The notes: generated by a model not told the origin, from the letters alone. A DNA stretch of 64,000 bases from Flavobacterium urocaniciphilum (GCF_900110615.1 NZ_FOEI01000005.1:1-64000), one strand, 5' to 3'; positions 47,587 to 57,385 are shown, counted from the first letter of the stretch. Numbers and translations are program-made.

Positions 47587-48423
47587 TTAATACTCTTCCA
47601 TTACTATTTTAATAGGCAAATTATAATAAACTGACACATTTTTATCATTATGTTTAGCAGGACAAAAAACTGTTGAATTAGCAAAACTTTTAAATCCTTT
47701 ATAAGCCACTAAATCATATTTTAACTCACCACTACATCTTAAAAAATTATCAAAAATTACATTTCCTTCACTATCTATTACAAAACGGATAATTACTGAA
47801 ATATTAAAGCCATATTCGAAATCAGAAAGATATTTTTGAATATGTTGAACTACTTTATTTCTTATAAAATTTGCCGAACAATTAATTTCATCTTTTGTAG
47901 ACAAATTTAAATTCTTACAAGTATCATGTAAAGGCATTAGCATTTCATTTCCACTTACTAATCGCTGACACACATCTGTTGGAATGACATCAACATCTTC
48001 AGGTTTTTTTACATTTTGGAATTTTGTTTTAAGTAGTTTAAAACGTGATACATAATTTGCATTTATAAGTGAATCAGTTTTGAAAATTTTCTTATAAATT
48101 TTAGCTTGATCTTTTTGATTTTTATCATAATAAAATTTATTATACAATTCTCCTTTTGTTTTATTTAAAAGATTTAATTCTTGAATAGCACGATCATAAT
48201 ATGCAATATTTTCAATATTTGAAATTTCAATTACAGAATCATTTTCTTTAAGTTTTGCACTTTCTGTAAAAAAGTCTAAAGTGATTTTTTCTTGATCTAG
48301 GTATTTTTGAAAACAAACTTTTATATCCTCATTCTTTATTTCTTTAAGAATTGAATCATCAGTTTGAGACCATGCAAAAAAGGGTACAATAAAAAGTAAA
48401 AATTGTAAATAAAAAGATTTCAT
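47587..48423 (-). CDS. Exported protein with TonB C-terminal-like domain
   Basis: 278 aa. Signal peptide MKSFYLQFLLFIVPFFAWSQ. Residues 20-150 are helical and charged, with no recognised family. The last 90 residues look like a TonB C-terminal domain: VIIRFVIDSEGNVIFDNFL, a helix, FANSTVFCPAKHNDKNVSVY, and YNLPIKIVM. No TonB-type membrane anchor or Pro-rich spacer is present, so this is probably a secreted periplasmic relative rather than an energy transducer. Two or more Cys pairs (CSANF, RCSGEL, FCPAK) could form disulfides. Promoter at 48456-48484. Confidence 0.65.
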   Translation of the reverse strand: MKSFYLQFLLFIVPFFAWSQTDDSILKEIKNEDIKVCFQKYLDQEKITLDFFTESAKLKENDSVIEISNIENIAYYDRAIQELNLLNKTKGELYNKFYYDKNQKDQAKIYKKIFKTDSLINANYVSRFKLLKTKFQNVKKPEDVDVIPTDVCQRLVSGNEMLMPLHDTCKNLNLSTKDEINCSANFIRNKVVQHIQKYLSDFEYGFNISVIIRFVIDSEGNVIFDNFLRCSGELKYDLVAYKGFKSFANSTVFCPAKHNDKNVSVYYNLPIKIVMEEY

Positions 48424-48455
48424 TTTTTAAATAAGTAGGTATTAAATTTGAAAAC

Positions 48456-48484
48456 CAAAGATATAAAAAAACCTAGTTTCACAA
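48456..48484 (-). promoter_or_regulatory. Promoter of the TonB-C-like gene, inside the clpB terminator
   Basis: TTG (48484-48482), an 18-nt spacer and TATCTTTG (48463-48456) on the minus strand give a good -33/-7 match. The spacer is one arm and the U-run of the clpB terminator. Confidence 0.5.
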
Positions 48485-48501
48485 TTAAAACTAGGTTTTT
48501 T
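48465..48501 (-). terminator. Terminator of clpB
   Basis: A 14-bp stem AAAAAACCTAGTTT with its complement, followed on the minus strand by seven U. It starts 30 nt past the clpB stop. Confidence 0.85.
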
Positions 48502-48530
48502 ATTACAATTAACTATATTAAATTAAAAAA

Positions 48531-51122
48531 TCATTCTTGATTTCTAAAAACCAATTGATTATCGAAACAATCAATCAGTACAACTGCATCAGTTTTTATA
48601 TTTCCAGCTAAAATTTCTTTCGATAATTTATTCAACACTTCACGCTGAATCACTCTTTTAACTGGTCGAGCTCCAAATTCTGGCTCATATCCTTTTTGAG
48701 CTAAATACTCAATAGCTTCATCGGTAGCCGACATTGAAATGTGTTGATGTTCTAACATTTTGAAAACCGATTTCAATTGTAACCCTACAATTTGTTTAAT
48801 ATTTGCACTAGTTAAAGGTGTAAACATTACAATATCATCAATTCTATTAATAAATTCTGGTCGAACGGTTTGTTTCAATAAACCCAAAACCTCAACTTTT
48901 GCTAATTCCATAGCGGTTTCCACGCTTCCTTTCAAGTTTTCAAACTTTTCTTGAATGATATGACTTCCCATGTTTGAAGTCATGATAATAATAGTGTTTT
49001 TGAAATCAGCTAAACGACCTTTGTTATCAGTCAACCTACCTTCATCCAATACTTGTAATAAGATGTTAAACGTATCCGGATGTGCTTTTTCAATTTCATC
49101 TAACAAAATTACCGAATAAGGTCTTCTTCTCACCGCTTCCGTTAATTGTCCGCCTTCGTCATAACCCACATATCCTGGAGGTGCACCAACTAATCGACTC
49201 ACACTATGACGTTCTTGATATTCACTCATATCAATTCGAGTCATCGCATTTTCATCATCAAAAAGATAATCCGCCAACGCTTTAGCCAATTCCGTTTTAC
49301 CAACACCCGTTGTGCCTAAAAACAAGAATGTTCCCAACGGTTTTTTCATGTCTTGTAAACCAGCGCGACTTCTTCTTACTGCATCCGAAATGGCTTCAAT
49401 GGCTTCTTCTTGTCCAACTACTCTTTTATGTAATTCGTCTTCTAAATTCAGTAATTTTTCACGTTCGCTTTGCAACATTTTAGTAACAGGAATTCCTGTC
49501 CATTTTGCTACAACCTCAGCGATATCTTCATTCGTTACTTCTTCTTTTATTAATGATTTTTCGCTTTGTTTCTCTAATAATTCTACTTGTAATTCATCTA
49601 ATTTCTTTTGTGTTTCGATGATTTTACCGTAACGAATTTCAGCAACTTTTCCGTATTCTGCTTCACGTTCTGCACGTTCTGCTTCTAGTTTAAAATCTTC
49701 AATTTCTTGTTTGTAATTCTGAATTGCATCCACAATGTCTTTTTCCGATTTCCATTTCGCATAGATTTCATTGCGTTGCTCTTTTAATTCAGACAATTCA
49801 ATATTTAAAATCTTTAATTTCGATTCGTCATTTTCACGTTTAATCGCTTCAATTTCAATTTCTAACTGCATGATTTTTCTATCCAAAACATCTAATTCTT
49901 CAGGTTTCGAATTGATTTCCATACGCAATTTAGAAGCAGCCTCATCCATTAAATCGATGGCTTTATCTGGTAAAAATCGGTTCGTAATATAACGTTGCGA
50001 CAATTCTACCGCTGCAATAATCGCATCATCTTTAATTCGAACTTTGTGATGTGCTTCATATTTTTCCTTAATACCACGTAAAATTGAAATCGCACTTTCT
50101 GTATCAGGTTCATCTACTGTTACTTTTTGAAAACGACGTTCTAGTGCTTTATCTTTTTCAAAATATTTTTGATATTCATCTAAAGTAGTGGCACCAATAG
50201 CACGTAATTCGCCTCGAGCTAATGCCGGTTTTAATATGTTTGCTGCATCCATTGCTCCTTCTCCACCACCAGCACCAACCAGCGTATGAATTTCATCAAT
50301 AAAAAGAATGATATCACCTTCGGCAGACGTTACTTCTTTTACGACAGCTTTCAATCGTTCTTCAAATTCACCTTTGTATTTCGCACCTGCAATAAGCGCA
50401 CCCATATCTAAAGAATAAACGATTTTATCTTTTAAATTTTCAGGAACATCTCCATCTACAATTCTGTGTGCTAAACCTTCTGCAATAGCCGTTTTACCAA
50501 CACCTGGTTCACCTACTAACATTGGGTTGTTTTTGGTTCTTCTCGTTAAGATTTGTAATACTCTACGAATTTCTTCATCACGTCCAATAACTGGGTCTAA
50601 CTTTCCATTTTGTGCTAATTCGTTTAAGTTTTTACCATACTTACTTAACGCATTATACGTTTCTTCTGCAGATGATGATGTCACTCTTTCTCCTTTTCTA
50701 AGTTCGGTAATTGCAGCTACTAAATCTTTTTCCGTTACACCTTGATCTTTTAAAATTTGTGCGACTTTACTTTTCGATTTGAAAATTCCTAGTATGATAT
50801 GTTCGATTGAAACAAAATCATCATTCATTTTCTTTGCGATAATTGAGGCTTCATTTAAAGCTGTTGAAGCTTCACGTGATAACATAATATCAGTTCCCGA
50901 AACTTTTGGAAAACTTTGAATCGTACTATCTAATATTTTTTGAAACAATTCGATATTAACATTTACTTTTTTCAAAATAAATGGCGTAACCGTAGTGTCC
51001 ACTTCTAAAATGGCTTTAAATATATGTTCGTTCTCCAACTGTTGTTGTCCAAAACTTTGTGCAATTTGCTGTGCTTGTTGCAATGCTTCTTGCGATTTTA
51101 TGGTTAAATTATTCAAGTTCAT
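48531..51122 (-). CDS. clpB: ATP-dependent disaggregase ClpB
   Basis: 863 aa, the full ClpB length. An N-terminal Clp repeat domain (residues 1-145: [20 protein letters not shown], then a second repeat from about 80) precedes the first AAA+ domain, with Walker A GEPGVGKT at 204-211 and Walker [10 protein letters not shown] long coiled-coil middle domain over about 400-530 separates it from the second AAA+ domain (GTTGVGKTE near residue 605, [22 protein letters not shown] pore loop). ClpB works with DnaK to extract polypeptides from aggregates in the cytoplasm. It has its own terminator. Upstream, between it and ytxJ, lie two near-identical AGACA-N3-TGTCT palindromes that may be its stress operator. 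Confidence 0.98.
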   Translation of the reverse strand: MNLNNLTIKSQEALQQAQQIAQSFGQQQLENEHIFKAILEVDTTVTPFILKKVNVNIELFQKILDSTIQSFPKVSGTDIMLSREASTALNEASIIAKKMNDDFVSIEHIILGIFKSKSKVAQILKDQGVTEKDLVAAITELRKGERVTSSSAEETYNALSKYGKNLNELAQNGKLDPVIGRDEEIRRVLQILTRRTKNNPMLVGEPGVGKTAIAEGLAHRIVDGDVPENLKDKIVYSLDMGALIAGAKYKGEFEERLKAVVKEVTSAEGDIILFIDEIHTLVGAGGGEGAMDAANILKPALARGELRAIGATTLDEYQKYFEKDKALERRFQKVTVDEPDTESAISILRGIKEKYEAHHKVRIKDDAIIAAVELSQRYITNRFLPDKAIDLMDEAASKLRMEINSKPEELDVLDRKIMQLEIEIEAIKRENDESKLKILNIELSELKEQRNEIYAKWKSEKDIVDAIQNYKQEIEDFKLEAERAEREAEYGKVAEIRYGKIIETQKKLDELQVELLEKQSEKSLIKEEVTNEDIAEVVAKWTGIPVTKMLQSEREKLLNLEDELHKRVVGQEEAIEAISDAVRRSRAGLQDMKKPLGTFLFLGTTGVGKTELAKALADYLFDDENAMTRIDMSEYQERHSVSRLVGAPPGYVGYDEGGQLTEAVRRRPYSVILLDEIEKAHPDTFNILLQVLDEGRLTDNKGRLADFKNTIIIMTSNMGSHIIQEKFENLKGSVETAMELAKVEVLGLLKQTVRPEFINRIDDIVMFTPLTSANIKQIVGLQLKSVFKMLEHQHISMSATDEAIEYLAQKGYEPEFGARPVKRVIQREVLNKLSKEILAGNIKTDAVVLIDCFDNQLVFRNQE

Positions 51123-51211
51123 ATTTTTTTAACGTTTGTTGTTTATTAGTTATTGTTAAGTTGCTTACTTTTGATGTGAAATAGACAATTTATGTTCCAA
51201 GCTTAATTTTA

Positions 51212-51224
51212 AGACAAAATGTCT
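51212..51224. promoter_or_regulatory. Palindromic operator-like site AGACAAAATGTCT (copy 1)
   Basis: AGACA-AAA-TGTCT, a perfect inverted repeat in the clpB/ytxJ divergent gap, 90 nt upstream of the clpB ATG and 59 nt before the ytxJ ATG. Probably bound by a dimeric stress regulator. Confidence 0.55.
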
Positions 51225-51252
51225 GTTTTTAACGAAATTTCAATCATAAATC

Positions 51253-51267
51253 AAGACAAAATGTCTT
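51253..51267. promoter_or_regulatory. Palindromic operator-like site AAGACAAAATGTCTT (copy 2)
   Basis: The same 13-bp core as copy 1, extended to a 15-bp palindrome and starting exactly 42 bp further on (four helical turns). A degenerate third half-site (TGACAAAATATG) overlaps the ytxJ start, and another (AGACAATTTATG) lies near 51183. Confidence 0.55.
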
Positions 51268-51282
51268 ATTAAATGACAAAAT

Positions 51283-51681
51283 ATGAGTTTTTTAAAGAAT
51301 ATATTTGGAGACAACCAATCAGAAAACAATCAACAGGAAAATGAAAATAAAAAGTTTTTCGATTTAAACAAGATTGATCAATTAAACGAAATTGATGCAA
51401 TTTCTCAAACCAAACCAGTCGTAATTTTCAAACACAGCACACGTTGTTTTATCAGTCGAACTGCTTTAAAACAATTTGAAAATGAGTTTGATTTTCCTGA
51501 AGGCAAAATCGATTGGCATTTATTGGATTTATTAAACTATAGAGATATTTCAAACGAAATTGCTCACAGATATAGTGTAACCCATCAATCGCCACAAATA
51601 CTAGTGATACGAAACGGAAAAGCGGTTTTTAACGAATCACATGATGGTATTTCAGCAGAAGATTTAAAACAGTTTGTATAA
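51283..51681 (+). CDS. ytxJ: Bacillithiol-system redox protein YtxJ (BrxC-like)
   Basis: 132 aa, a thioredoxin-fold protein of the usual length. The core KPVVIFKHSTRCFISRTALK carries one active-site Cys (residue 55) in the family's single-Cys arrangement. It continues with WHLLDLLNYRDISNEIAHRY and the cis-Pro loop THQSPQILVIRNGKAVFNES (in part). YtxJ-type proteins act in reducing mixed disulfides with bacillithiol, a thiol known in Bacteroidota as well as Firmicutes. It is divergent from clpB across a gap with twin palindromes, so both may answer to the same stress signal. Confidence 0.9.
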   Translation: MSFLKNIFGDNQSENNQQENENKKFFDLNKIDQLNEIDAISQTKPVVIFKHSTRCFISRTALKQFENEFDFPEGKIDWHLLDLLNYRDISNEIAHRYSVTHQSPQILVIRNGKAVFNESHDGISAEDLKQFV

Positions 51682-51684
51682 AAC

Positions 51685-51722
51685 AAAAAAGCACTTTCGA
51701 TTTCTCAAAAGTGCTTTTTTTT
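51685..51722. terminator. Bidirectional terminator after ytxJ
   Basis: AAAAAAGCACTTT, a 10-nt loop, then its complement and a T-run. The convergent amidase gene ends 19 nt beyond. Confidence 0.8.
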
Positions 51723-51740
51723 ATACCTAACTTAACTATT

Positions 51741-53741
51741 TTATTTCTTGACAATTTGTTTTACAAATTCTTGTCCGTCAACCACTACTCTCACAAAGTA
51801 AGACGCAGAAGGCAATTGCGACATATCAATAATTCTTTCCGAATCTAAAGTTGCTTCTTTAATTAGTCGCCCATTCATATCCAAAATCATATAATCAATA
51901 TTTCTAACATCTGAATTATTGATTTCTAAATTCAGAATTCCATTTGTTGGATTAGGATAAAACGATATTGAAATTATTTCTTTCACCTCATTATTCTCTG
52001 AAATTTTCGCACCAGAACAATTTGTTGCAGTTACCGATAAAGTTCCATTAGAATTATTTAATGTTCCAGCCGAATTTTTAGCTTTTACATAATACGTATA
52101 AGTCGAACCTGCAGTAATTAAATAAGTATTCAAAAACGAAGTTCCTGTTATATCTGAAGCATATAAATTACCGTTTCTATAAATATCATAAGATGTTGCA
52201 TTAGTTGAAGCGGTCCAAGTTAAATTAATAGCACTAGAAGTTCCGCTGCATGTTGGAATTGCCGACAAAGTAAACGAACCTGGCGCACACATAATTGCAG
52301 TTGCCGAAACCGTTCCATTTGAATTGGCTAACGTTCCTATGTTATTTTTAGCAATCATAGAATAAGTATATGCCGTTCCAACATTTACATAAGTATTTAA
52401 AAATTGCGTACCAGTAACATCTGAAGCATATAAACTACCATTTCTATAAATGTCATATGATGTAGCATTTGCAGATGCCGTCCAAGTTAAGTTTATTCTA
52501 CTTGTTGTTCCATTACATTCAGCAGTTGCAGAAATTGTAAATGTACCTGGTGCAGAACAATTTACAGCCACAACCGTTTGTGTACCGTTTGAATTTGTAG
52601 TTTGAGTTGCTGTTGTATTTTTAGCTTTTACATAATACGAATAAGAAGTACCCGCTGTAACTACTGTATTTGTATAAGTTGTTCCTGAAACACTACTAGC
52701 ATATAAAGCTCCATTTCTATAAACATCATATGATGTAGCATTTGCTGAAGCTGTCCAAGTCAATCTATTTCTTGTTGATGTTCCACTACATTCTGGAGTT
52801 ACAGTTAAGGTAAACGCACCAGGAATTGGATTACAATCTAAAGCTGTAACAGATAATGTTCCATTAGAATTAGTAGTTTGAGTTGTTCCTGCATTTTTAG
52901 CCTTTACAGAATAAGTATAAGCTGTCCCTACTGTTACTGCTGTATTTGTATAAGTAGTACCCGTTAAACCAGAAGCATAAACAGTTCCATTTCTATATAA
53001 ATCATAAGAAGTTGCATTTGAAGAAGCCGTCCATGTTAATTTTATTTGTGAAGTAGTACCATTACATTCAGGAGTTGTAGTTAACGTAAATGCTCCTGGT
53101 GCAGGTGTAGTTGCACATGTTAAATTCAAATCAGCTTTTAAAGAATTAAAATAAGATAAAGCAAAAGTATCTCTCCAAGTTGAACTAGTTAATTTAGTTG
53201 CATCAGAAGAATCCACAAAACCAATTTCATTTAAACATCCTGTTGCAGAAGAATATCTTAACACTCCTAAATGATATGCTAAGAAAGTATTATCTTCTAC
53301 ACATCTTCTATTATTCCAAGAACCATTAGCTGACATATCTACTTGTATTTTCTGAGCAAAAGCAACATCAGGAGGCGTATTAGTGTCATCTTGAGTACAA
53401 TAAAAAGTTTCTGTTCCTGTTCCTCCTCCTGCATTACAATGAATACTCAATAAACGATCTGCATTCCAATTATTAGCCATTTGTCCGCGTTGCGTTACTG
53501 AAATCCAACTATTTAAATTAGTTGTTCTAGTCATTTGTACCGTCCATGTACAACTATTCTGAATTAAAGTACGTGTACGCAATCCAACTTCTAAAGCGGT
53601 TTCTATTTCAGTTGCAGTTCTGCCATCTGGATTGTCTGAAGTAGTTGCTCCATAACCATGACCTGGATCTATTACTATTACTTGCGACTGTACGTTTACT
53701 GTAAACAATACTGCCATTATAATTTTAAATATATTTTTCAT
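51741..53741 (-). CDS. Secreted N-acetylmuramoyl-L-alanine amidase with four fibronectin-III domains and T9SS type A signal
   Basis: 666 aa. Signal peptide MKNIFKIIMAVLFTVNVQSQ. Residues of about 20-205 are an amidase-3 domain: VIDPGHGYG (zinc His 28), a Glu near residue 45 (ATEIETALEV), SIHCNAG near 103 and NEIGFVDSSDA near 173 with the catalytic Glu. Four closely similar fibronectin-III domains of about 90 residues follow, each with TWTASxNATSYDxYRNG and TYTYxVKAKN. The last 75 residues (ISISFYPNPTNGILNLEI ... SYFVRVVVDGQEFVKQIVKK) are a type A sorting domain. It presumably cleaves the peptide stem of peptidoglycan outside the cell or on the surface, for example in other bacteria. It follows a beta-propeller gene by 5 nt. 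Confidence 0.92.
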   Translation of the reverse strand: MKNIFKIIMAVLFTVNVQSQVIVIDPGHGYGATTSDNPDGRTATEIETALEVGLRTRTLIQNSCTWTVQMTRTTNLNSWISVTQRGQMANNWNADRLLSIHCNAGGGTGTETFYCTQDDTNTPPDVAFAQKIQVDMSANGSWNNRRCVEDNTFLAYHLGVLRYSSATGCLNEIGFVDSSDATKLTSSTWRDTFALSYFNSLKADLNLTCATTPAPGAFTLTTTPECNGTTSQIKLTWTASSNATSYDLYRNGTVYASGLTGTTYTNTAVTVGTAYTYSVKAKNAGTTQTTNSNGTLSVTALDCNPIPGAFTLTVTPECSGTSTRNRLTWTASANATSYDVYRNGALYASSVSGTTYTNTVVTAGTSYSYYVKAKNTTATQTTNSNGTQTVVAVNCSAPGTFTISATAECNGTTSRINLTWTASANATSYDIYRNGSLYASDVTGTQFLNTYVNVGTAYTYSMIAKNNIGTLANSNGTVSATAIMCAPGSFTLSAIPTCSGTSSAINLTWTASTNATSYDIYRNGNLYASDITGTSFLNTYLITAGSTYTYYVKAKNSAGTLNNSNGTLSVTATNCSGAKISENNEVKEIISISFYPNPTNGILNLEINNSDVRNIDYMILDMNGRLIKEATLDSERIIDMSQLPSASYFVRVVVDGQEFVKQIVKK

Positions 53742-53746
53742 TGGAA

Positions 53747-54607
53747 TTAGAATTTTAGAGTAGCTGTATAAATTGCTCCTGTTTTATCATCAGTAAAAAG
53801 AACTTGGTTTTTACCCATAAAACTTGGAAACATTTCTAACAAAACTTCAGTATTAGATACTTTTTTAGATGTTAATGCAATTGTATCGAATAAATACAAT
53901 TCAGAATTCGTAACATTATGTCCGTCTTCACTAGTGTCTAAAAATCCAATGATATGTTGATTGTCTGATGACCAAGAAGTAGCTAAGCCAGTTCCTATTT
54001 TCTGACCTTTACCATTTCCATTCACTTCATATACATATATATCTGCTCCTTTATGAACGGCTACTTTTTTCCCGTCTGGAGATAAAAGTGCATTATAATA
54101 TTGTCCTTCCTCTGAAGTAATTACCCAACTTCTTTTTGAAATTAAATCTTTAGCTTCAATTTTAAGAGTAGTCATGTTTGTATATACCACAATCTGAGTT
54201 GTAGCGTTTTTTTCTTTTCCATGATAAGATGATAACATGTTAATATCAATATCAGGCATTAAAGTTGTAGTTCTTGATGTTAATGAATAACTATAGACTT
54301 TAGAATCTAAAAAATATTCCTTTTGTTCTTTCTGTTTGAAATAAACCATTTCATTATTGTTATCCCACGAATATCCATAACCACTTCCGTCCTTATCAGA
54401 AATTTGAGTAATTTCATTAGACGTAAGATTTAAAACATAAACTCCTTTAAAATGATGTCCGGTTAATAAAACCAACTTTCCGTTAGGAGAAACAATAGGG
54501 TTCGTGTAGAATCCATCAACATCTACACGGTTCATTTTTTCTATTTTTTGAGAAAAAACAGAATGGCTATTTACAATAACCAAAATAAATAGTAAAATTT
54601 TTTTCAT
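53747..54607 (-). CDS. Exported beta-propeller (TolB/WD40-like) protein
   Basis: 286 aa. Signal peptide MKKILLFILVIVNSHSVFSQ. Repeated PD40-type blades: GFYTNPIVSPNGKLVLLTGHH, GYGYSWDNNNEMVYFKQK, YYNALLSPDGKKVAVHKG, ATSWSSDNQHIIGFLD and FPSFMGKNQVLFTDDKTG. The final segment (AIYTATLKF) closes the propeller. It precedes the amidase gene by 5 nt and the two probably form one transcript. It could present or regulate the amidase in the envelope; no catalytic residues were seen. Confidence 0.75.
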   Translation of the reverse strand: MKKILLFILVIVNSHSVFSQKIEKMNRVDVDGFYTNPIVSPNGKLVLLTGHHFKGVYVLNLTSNEITQISDKDGSGYGYSWDNNNEMVYFKQKEQKEYFLDSKVYSYSLTSRTTTLMPDIDINMLSSYHGKEKNATTQIVVYTNMTTLKIEAKDLISKRSWVITSEEGQYYNALLSPDGKKVAVHKGADIYVYEVNGNGKGQKIGTGLATSWSSDNQHIIGFLDTSEDGHNVTNSELYLFDTIALTSKKVSNTEVLLEMFPSFMGKNQVLFTDDKTGAIYTATLKF

Positions 54608-54632
54608 ACTCGGTTTTTTATAGATTATTCAA

Positions 54633-54662
54633 TAAAAATAACATAATTAATTAAAAATCAAA
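54633..54662 (-). promoter_or_regulatory. Possible promoter for the propeller-amidase pair
   Basis: TTTG (54662-54659), an 18-nt spacer, then TATTTTTA (54640-54633), one mismatch from TAnnTTTG. The leader to 54607 would be about 20 nt. Confidence 0.35.
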
Positions 54663-54683
54663 CTTTTGTAAGAACAATTATAC

Positions 54684-54716
54684 AAAAAAAGCGCATTTGA
54701 AATACAAATGCGCTTT
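54684..54716 (-). terminator. Terminator of the lipoprotein gene
   Basis: AAAGCGCATTTG and its complement form a 12-bp stem with a 5-nt loop, followed on minus by seven U. Confidence 0.85.
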
Positions 54717-54741
54717 AAATTATGTTTAATTTTAGAATAAT

Positions 54742-55923
54742 TTATCTTCTAAATCTATTTCCTGTAATGATAGCTTTTAGCTTTGCTTTTAAGTCTTCCC
54801 CAGAATCATATACCATTTGTTCATTTGTTGGAAATGGCACTGCTCTTCTATCGAAATATTGAAAATAACTTTCATCACAAGCACGTTTATCTCCATTATA
54901 ATTTGCATAAATATATTCGAAAACAAACTCACTAGATAAAGGATAAGCATCAATTAATTGTTTAGAATTTAAATCGTGGTATTCTACTTTTGCAGTTGTT
55001 TGAACCGATTTAAATTGGGTAAACTCATAAATACTTGCTGTTATTGTTTTCATAACATCTACAACCATTGGCTTTCCATCAGAATCTTTTACTTGCACTC
55101 CATTAGAATCTAATAATGGTTTTGTACCATCTTTAATTTGTTTTTCTTTTACAAATTGTCTTTCACGAACTTGTTCTGGAGAGATTTTAATTTCTCTAAA
55201 GTTTACTATCATTGCATAATCGTAAACAATCTCTTTTTGCTTTTTATTATGATATACCGTCCATTTATCATTTATTCCATAAGTACTAAAATCCAACATA
55301 TCGTCTTGTAAACGAGTTGGAATTACCATTTGCGTATCATTTTTTGTAGAAACTAAAACAAAATCAGTACCTCTAAATTGAGCTTGATCCATTAAATCTC
55401 TAACATCTTTATAATTAGGATTTAATTTATCTAAATACGCTAAATCATCAAACGCTTCACGAATAACTAATTTATTTCTAGAAGAAAGTAACTTTTTTGC
55501 ATTTTCATATAAGTAAACTGATAAATCAGATTTACTAGCTATAATTTGATTTGAATAATCATCAAAAGGAAAAATAGCATTTCTATTTTCGTTGATTAAA
55601 CGTAAAGGCAAAACACCTCTAATTCTATCTTGACGATTATGCAATTGATTGTATAAATTATAGATACGCTCTAAATTAGCAGGATTTTTTTCTTTTATCA
55701 ATAAAGACAAATCATTTAAATCACGTTCTTTAGCTTTAGCAAATGCTTCTTCTAACAGATACACGTAATCTTGATTTCCTTTTGAATTTTTGTTTGTTCT
55801 CAATCCTTCTAAAGCTCTGTTGATTGCGCCATCATAATCGCCGTTACTCAACATGCTTTGCGTATTTCTAACACCACAAGAACTTAAAATAGCTAAAAAT
55901 GCAATAAGTAAAATTTTCTTCAT
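54742..55923 (-). CDS. Lipoprotein of unknown function with TPR-like N-terminus
   Basis: 393 aa. MKKILLIAFLAILSSCGVRN is a lipoprotein signal (Cys 16). Residues 20-115 are helical, in a TPR-like pattern (NGDYDGAINRALEGLRTNKN, YVYLLEEAFAKAKERDL). The middle and C-terminal parts are mixed (LDKLNPNYKDVRDLMDQAQF, then VLVSTKNDTQMVIPTRLQDD, and an FEYIYANYNGDKRACDES-type segment). I do not recognise the family beyond Flavobacteriaceae-like surface lipoproteins. It has its own terminator and no operon partner. Confidence 0.7.
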   Translation of the reverse strand: MKKILLIAFLAILSSCGVRNTQSMLSNGDYDGAINRALEGLRTNKNSKGNQDYVYLLEEAFAKAKERDLNDLSLLIKEKNPANLERIYNLYNQLHNRQDRIRGVLPLRLINENRNAIFPFDDYSNQIIASKSDLSVYLYENAKKLLSSRNKLVIREAFDDLAYLDKLNPNYKDVRDLMDQAQFRGTDFVLVSTKNDTQMVIPTRLQDDMLDFSTYGINDKWTVYHNKKQKEIVYDYAMIVNFREIKISPEQVRERQFVKEKQIKDGTKPLLDSNGVQVKDSDGKPMVVDVMKTITASIYEFTQFKSVQTTAKVEYHDLNSKQLIDAYPLSSEFVFEYIYANYNGDKRACDESYFQYFDRRAVPFPTNEQMVYDSGEDLKAKLKAIITGNRFRR

Positions 55924-55943
55924 AAATATAATTTGTTTGGTTT

Positions 55944-55978
55944 AAAAAGTGTTTGGCAAAAAACTTGCCAAACACTTT
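55944..55978 (-). terminator. Terminator of the fumarylacetoacetase gene
   Basis: A 14-bp stem, AAAGTGTTTGGCAA and its complement, with a 5-nt loop, then UU on the minus strand. It begins 8 nt after the stop at 55986. Confidence 0.8.
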
Positions 55979-55985
55979 ATATATT

Positions 55986-57272
55986 TTAAAATTTTAAATC
56001 AATTGCCGGAAGTAACTTACTTGAAACTTCTCCGAAACCAATTCTAACATCGTTATTCTGACAATATCCTCTGATAATAACTGTATCGTTATCATTAATA
56101 AATTTACGTTCAGAACCATCTTTCATTTGAATAGGTTTCTGACCACCCCAAGTTAATTCTAACATCGAACCAAATGAATCTTCAGTTGGACCAGAAATCG
56201 TTCCACTTCCCATCATATCACCAGAATTTACTCTACATCCGTTAATAGTATGGTGCGCCAATTGTTGACTCATAGTCCAATACATATATTTAAAATTAGA
56301 GTTTGATACAATCGTTTCTTCTTTGTTTTCAGGCTGAATAGCTACTTGTAAGTTAATATCATACGCATGCTTTCCTGTTTGTTGTAAATATGGAAGCGGC
56401 GTTGGATTTTGTTCTGGAGATTCACATTTAAATGGCTCTAAAGCATCTAATGTTACAATCCATGGAGAAATAGATGAAGCAAAGTTTTTCGCTAAGAATG
56501 GTCCTAGTGGCACATATTCCCATTTTTGAATATCACGAGCCGACCAATCGTTAAATAATACCATTCCGAAAATATATTCTTCAGCATCTTTTACAGAAAC
56601 AGGTTCACCCATTAAGTTAGCATCAGTTGTAATAAAAGCCGTTTCTAATTCGAAATCTACTAATCGTGAAGGTCCGAAAACTGGTTGTGTTTCACCATTT
56701 GGTAACGTTTGTCCATATGGTCTATGAACTGGAATACCACTTGGCACAATAGTTGAACTTCTTCCATGGTAACCTACTGGAATGTGTAACCAGTTTGGTA
56801 ATAATGCATTTTCTGGATCACGGAACATTTTTCCAACATTGGTAGCATGTTCTTTACTACTATAAAAATCTGTATAATCACCAATTTGAACTGGTAATAA
56901 CATTTCAACTTCGTCAATATCAAAAATGACTATTTCTTTATGTGCAGCATTATCTCTTAATTTCGGATTAGAATCCATGAAAATATCAGACAATCTATTT
57001 CTAACTAAACGCCATGTTTTCTTTCCGTCAGAAATGAAATCATTTAACGAATCTTGCATAAACATATCATCTGTTAAATCAATTCCTTCAAAATATCCTA
57101 ATTGTTGTAAAGCACCCATATCGATAGCATAATCACCGATTCTAGTTCCTATGGTAATTACATCTTCTTTCGTAATAAATACTCCAAAAGGAATATTTTG
57201 TATTGGGAAATCACTATCATTTTTAACTTCTAACCAAGATTTTCTACTTGGATCATTGGCAAAATTTGGCAT
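55986..57272 (-). CDS. fahA: Fumarylacetoacetase
   Basis: 428 aa, normal for the enzyme. An N-terminal SH3-like domain ([20 protein letters not shown]) is followed by the catalytic domain: [11 protein letters not shown] and [46 protein letters not shown], then [15 protein letters not shown] near the C-terminus. It hydrolyses fumarylacetoacetate to fumarate and acetoacetate, the last step of tyrosine and phenylalanine degradation via homogentisate, using a metal ion held by Glu/Asp residues. The other pathway genes are not in the window. It is divergent from glyA with its own strong promoter. Confidence 0.95.
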   Translation of the reverse strand: MPNFANDPSRKSWLEVKNDSDFPIQNIPFGVFITKEDVITIGTRIGDYAIDMGALQQLGYFEGIDLTDDMFMQDSLNDFISDGKKTWRLVRNRLSDIFMDSNPKLRDNAAHKEIVIFDIDEVEMLLPVQIGDYTDFYSSKEHATNVGKMFRDPENALLPNWLHIPVGYHGRSSTIVPSGIPVHRPYGQTLPNGETQPVFGPSRLVDFELETAFITTDANLMGEPVSVKDAEEYIFGMVLFNDWSARDIQKWEYVPLGPFLAKNFASSISPWIVTLDALEPFKCESPEQNPTPLPYLQQTGKHAYDINLQVAIQPENKEETIVSNSNFKYMYWTMSQQLAHHTINGCRVNSGDMMGSGTISGPTEDSFGSMLELTWGGQKPIQMKDGSERKFINDNDTVIIRGYCQNNDVRIGFGEVSSKLLPAIDLKF

Positions 57273-57312
57273 ATCTATGTGTTGTTTATTTTGTAATTAT
57301 TAAATTCGCAAT

Positions 57313-57343
57313 CAAAAATAAGGTATACATTCCATTTACCAAA
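57313..57343 (-). promoter_or_regulatory. Promoter of fahA (TTTG-N19-TATTTTTG)
   Basis: TTTG (57343-57340), a 19-nt spacer and TATTTTTG (57320-57313) on the minus strand: the best match to the Bacteroidota promoter consensus in the window. The predicted leader to the ATG at 57272 is about 35 nt. Confidence 0.65.
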
Positions 57344-57352
57344 CATTTTTTG

Positions 57353-57360
57353 TATTTTTG
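57353..57360 (+). promoter_or_regulatory. -7 element (TATTTTTG) for glyA
   Basis: Exact TAnnTTTG match on plus, 26 nt before the glyA ATG at 57386. It is identical to the fahA box and lies 40 bp from it. No -33 TTTG is evident. Confidence 0.5.
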
Positions 57361-57385
57361 GGGAAAATTTAATAAAAAAATTAAA

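Noticed and set aside
48760..50745. Several plus-strand open frames
   Set aside because: All lie inside clpB on the other strand and match no family.
57248..57385. N-terminal extension of glyA
   Set aside because: It would overlap the fahA 5' end and the promoter region; all family members start at MQRDEQ-like sequence.
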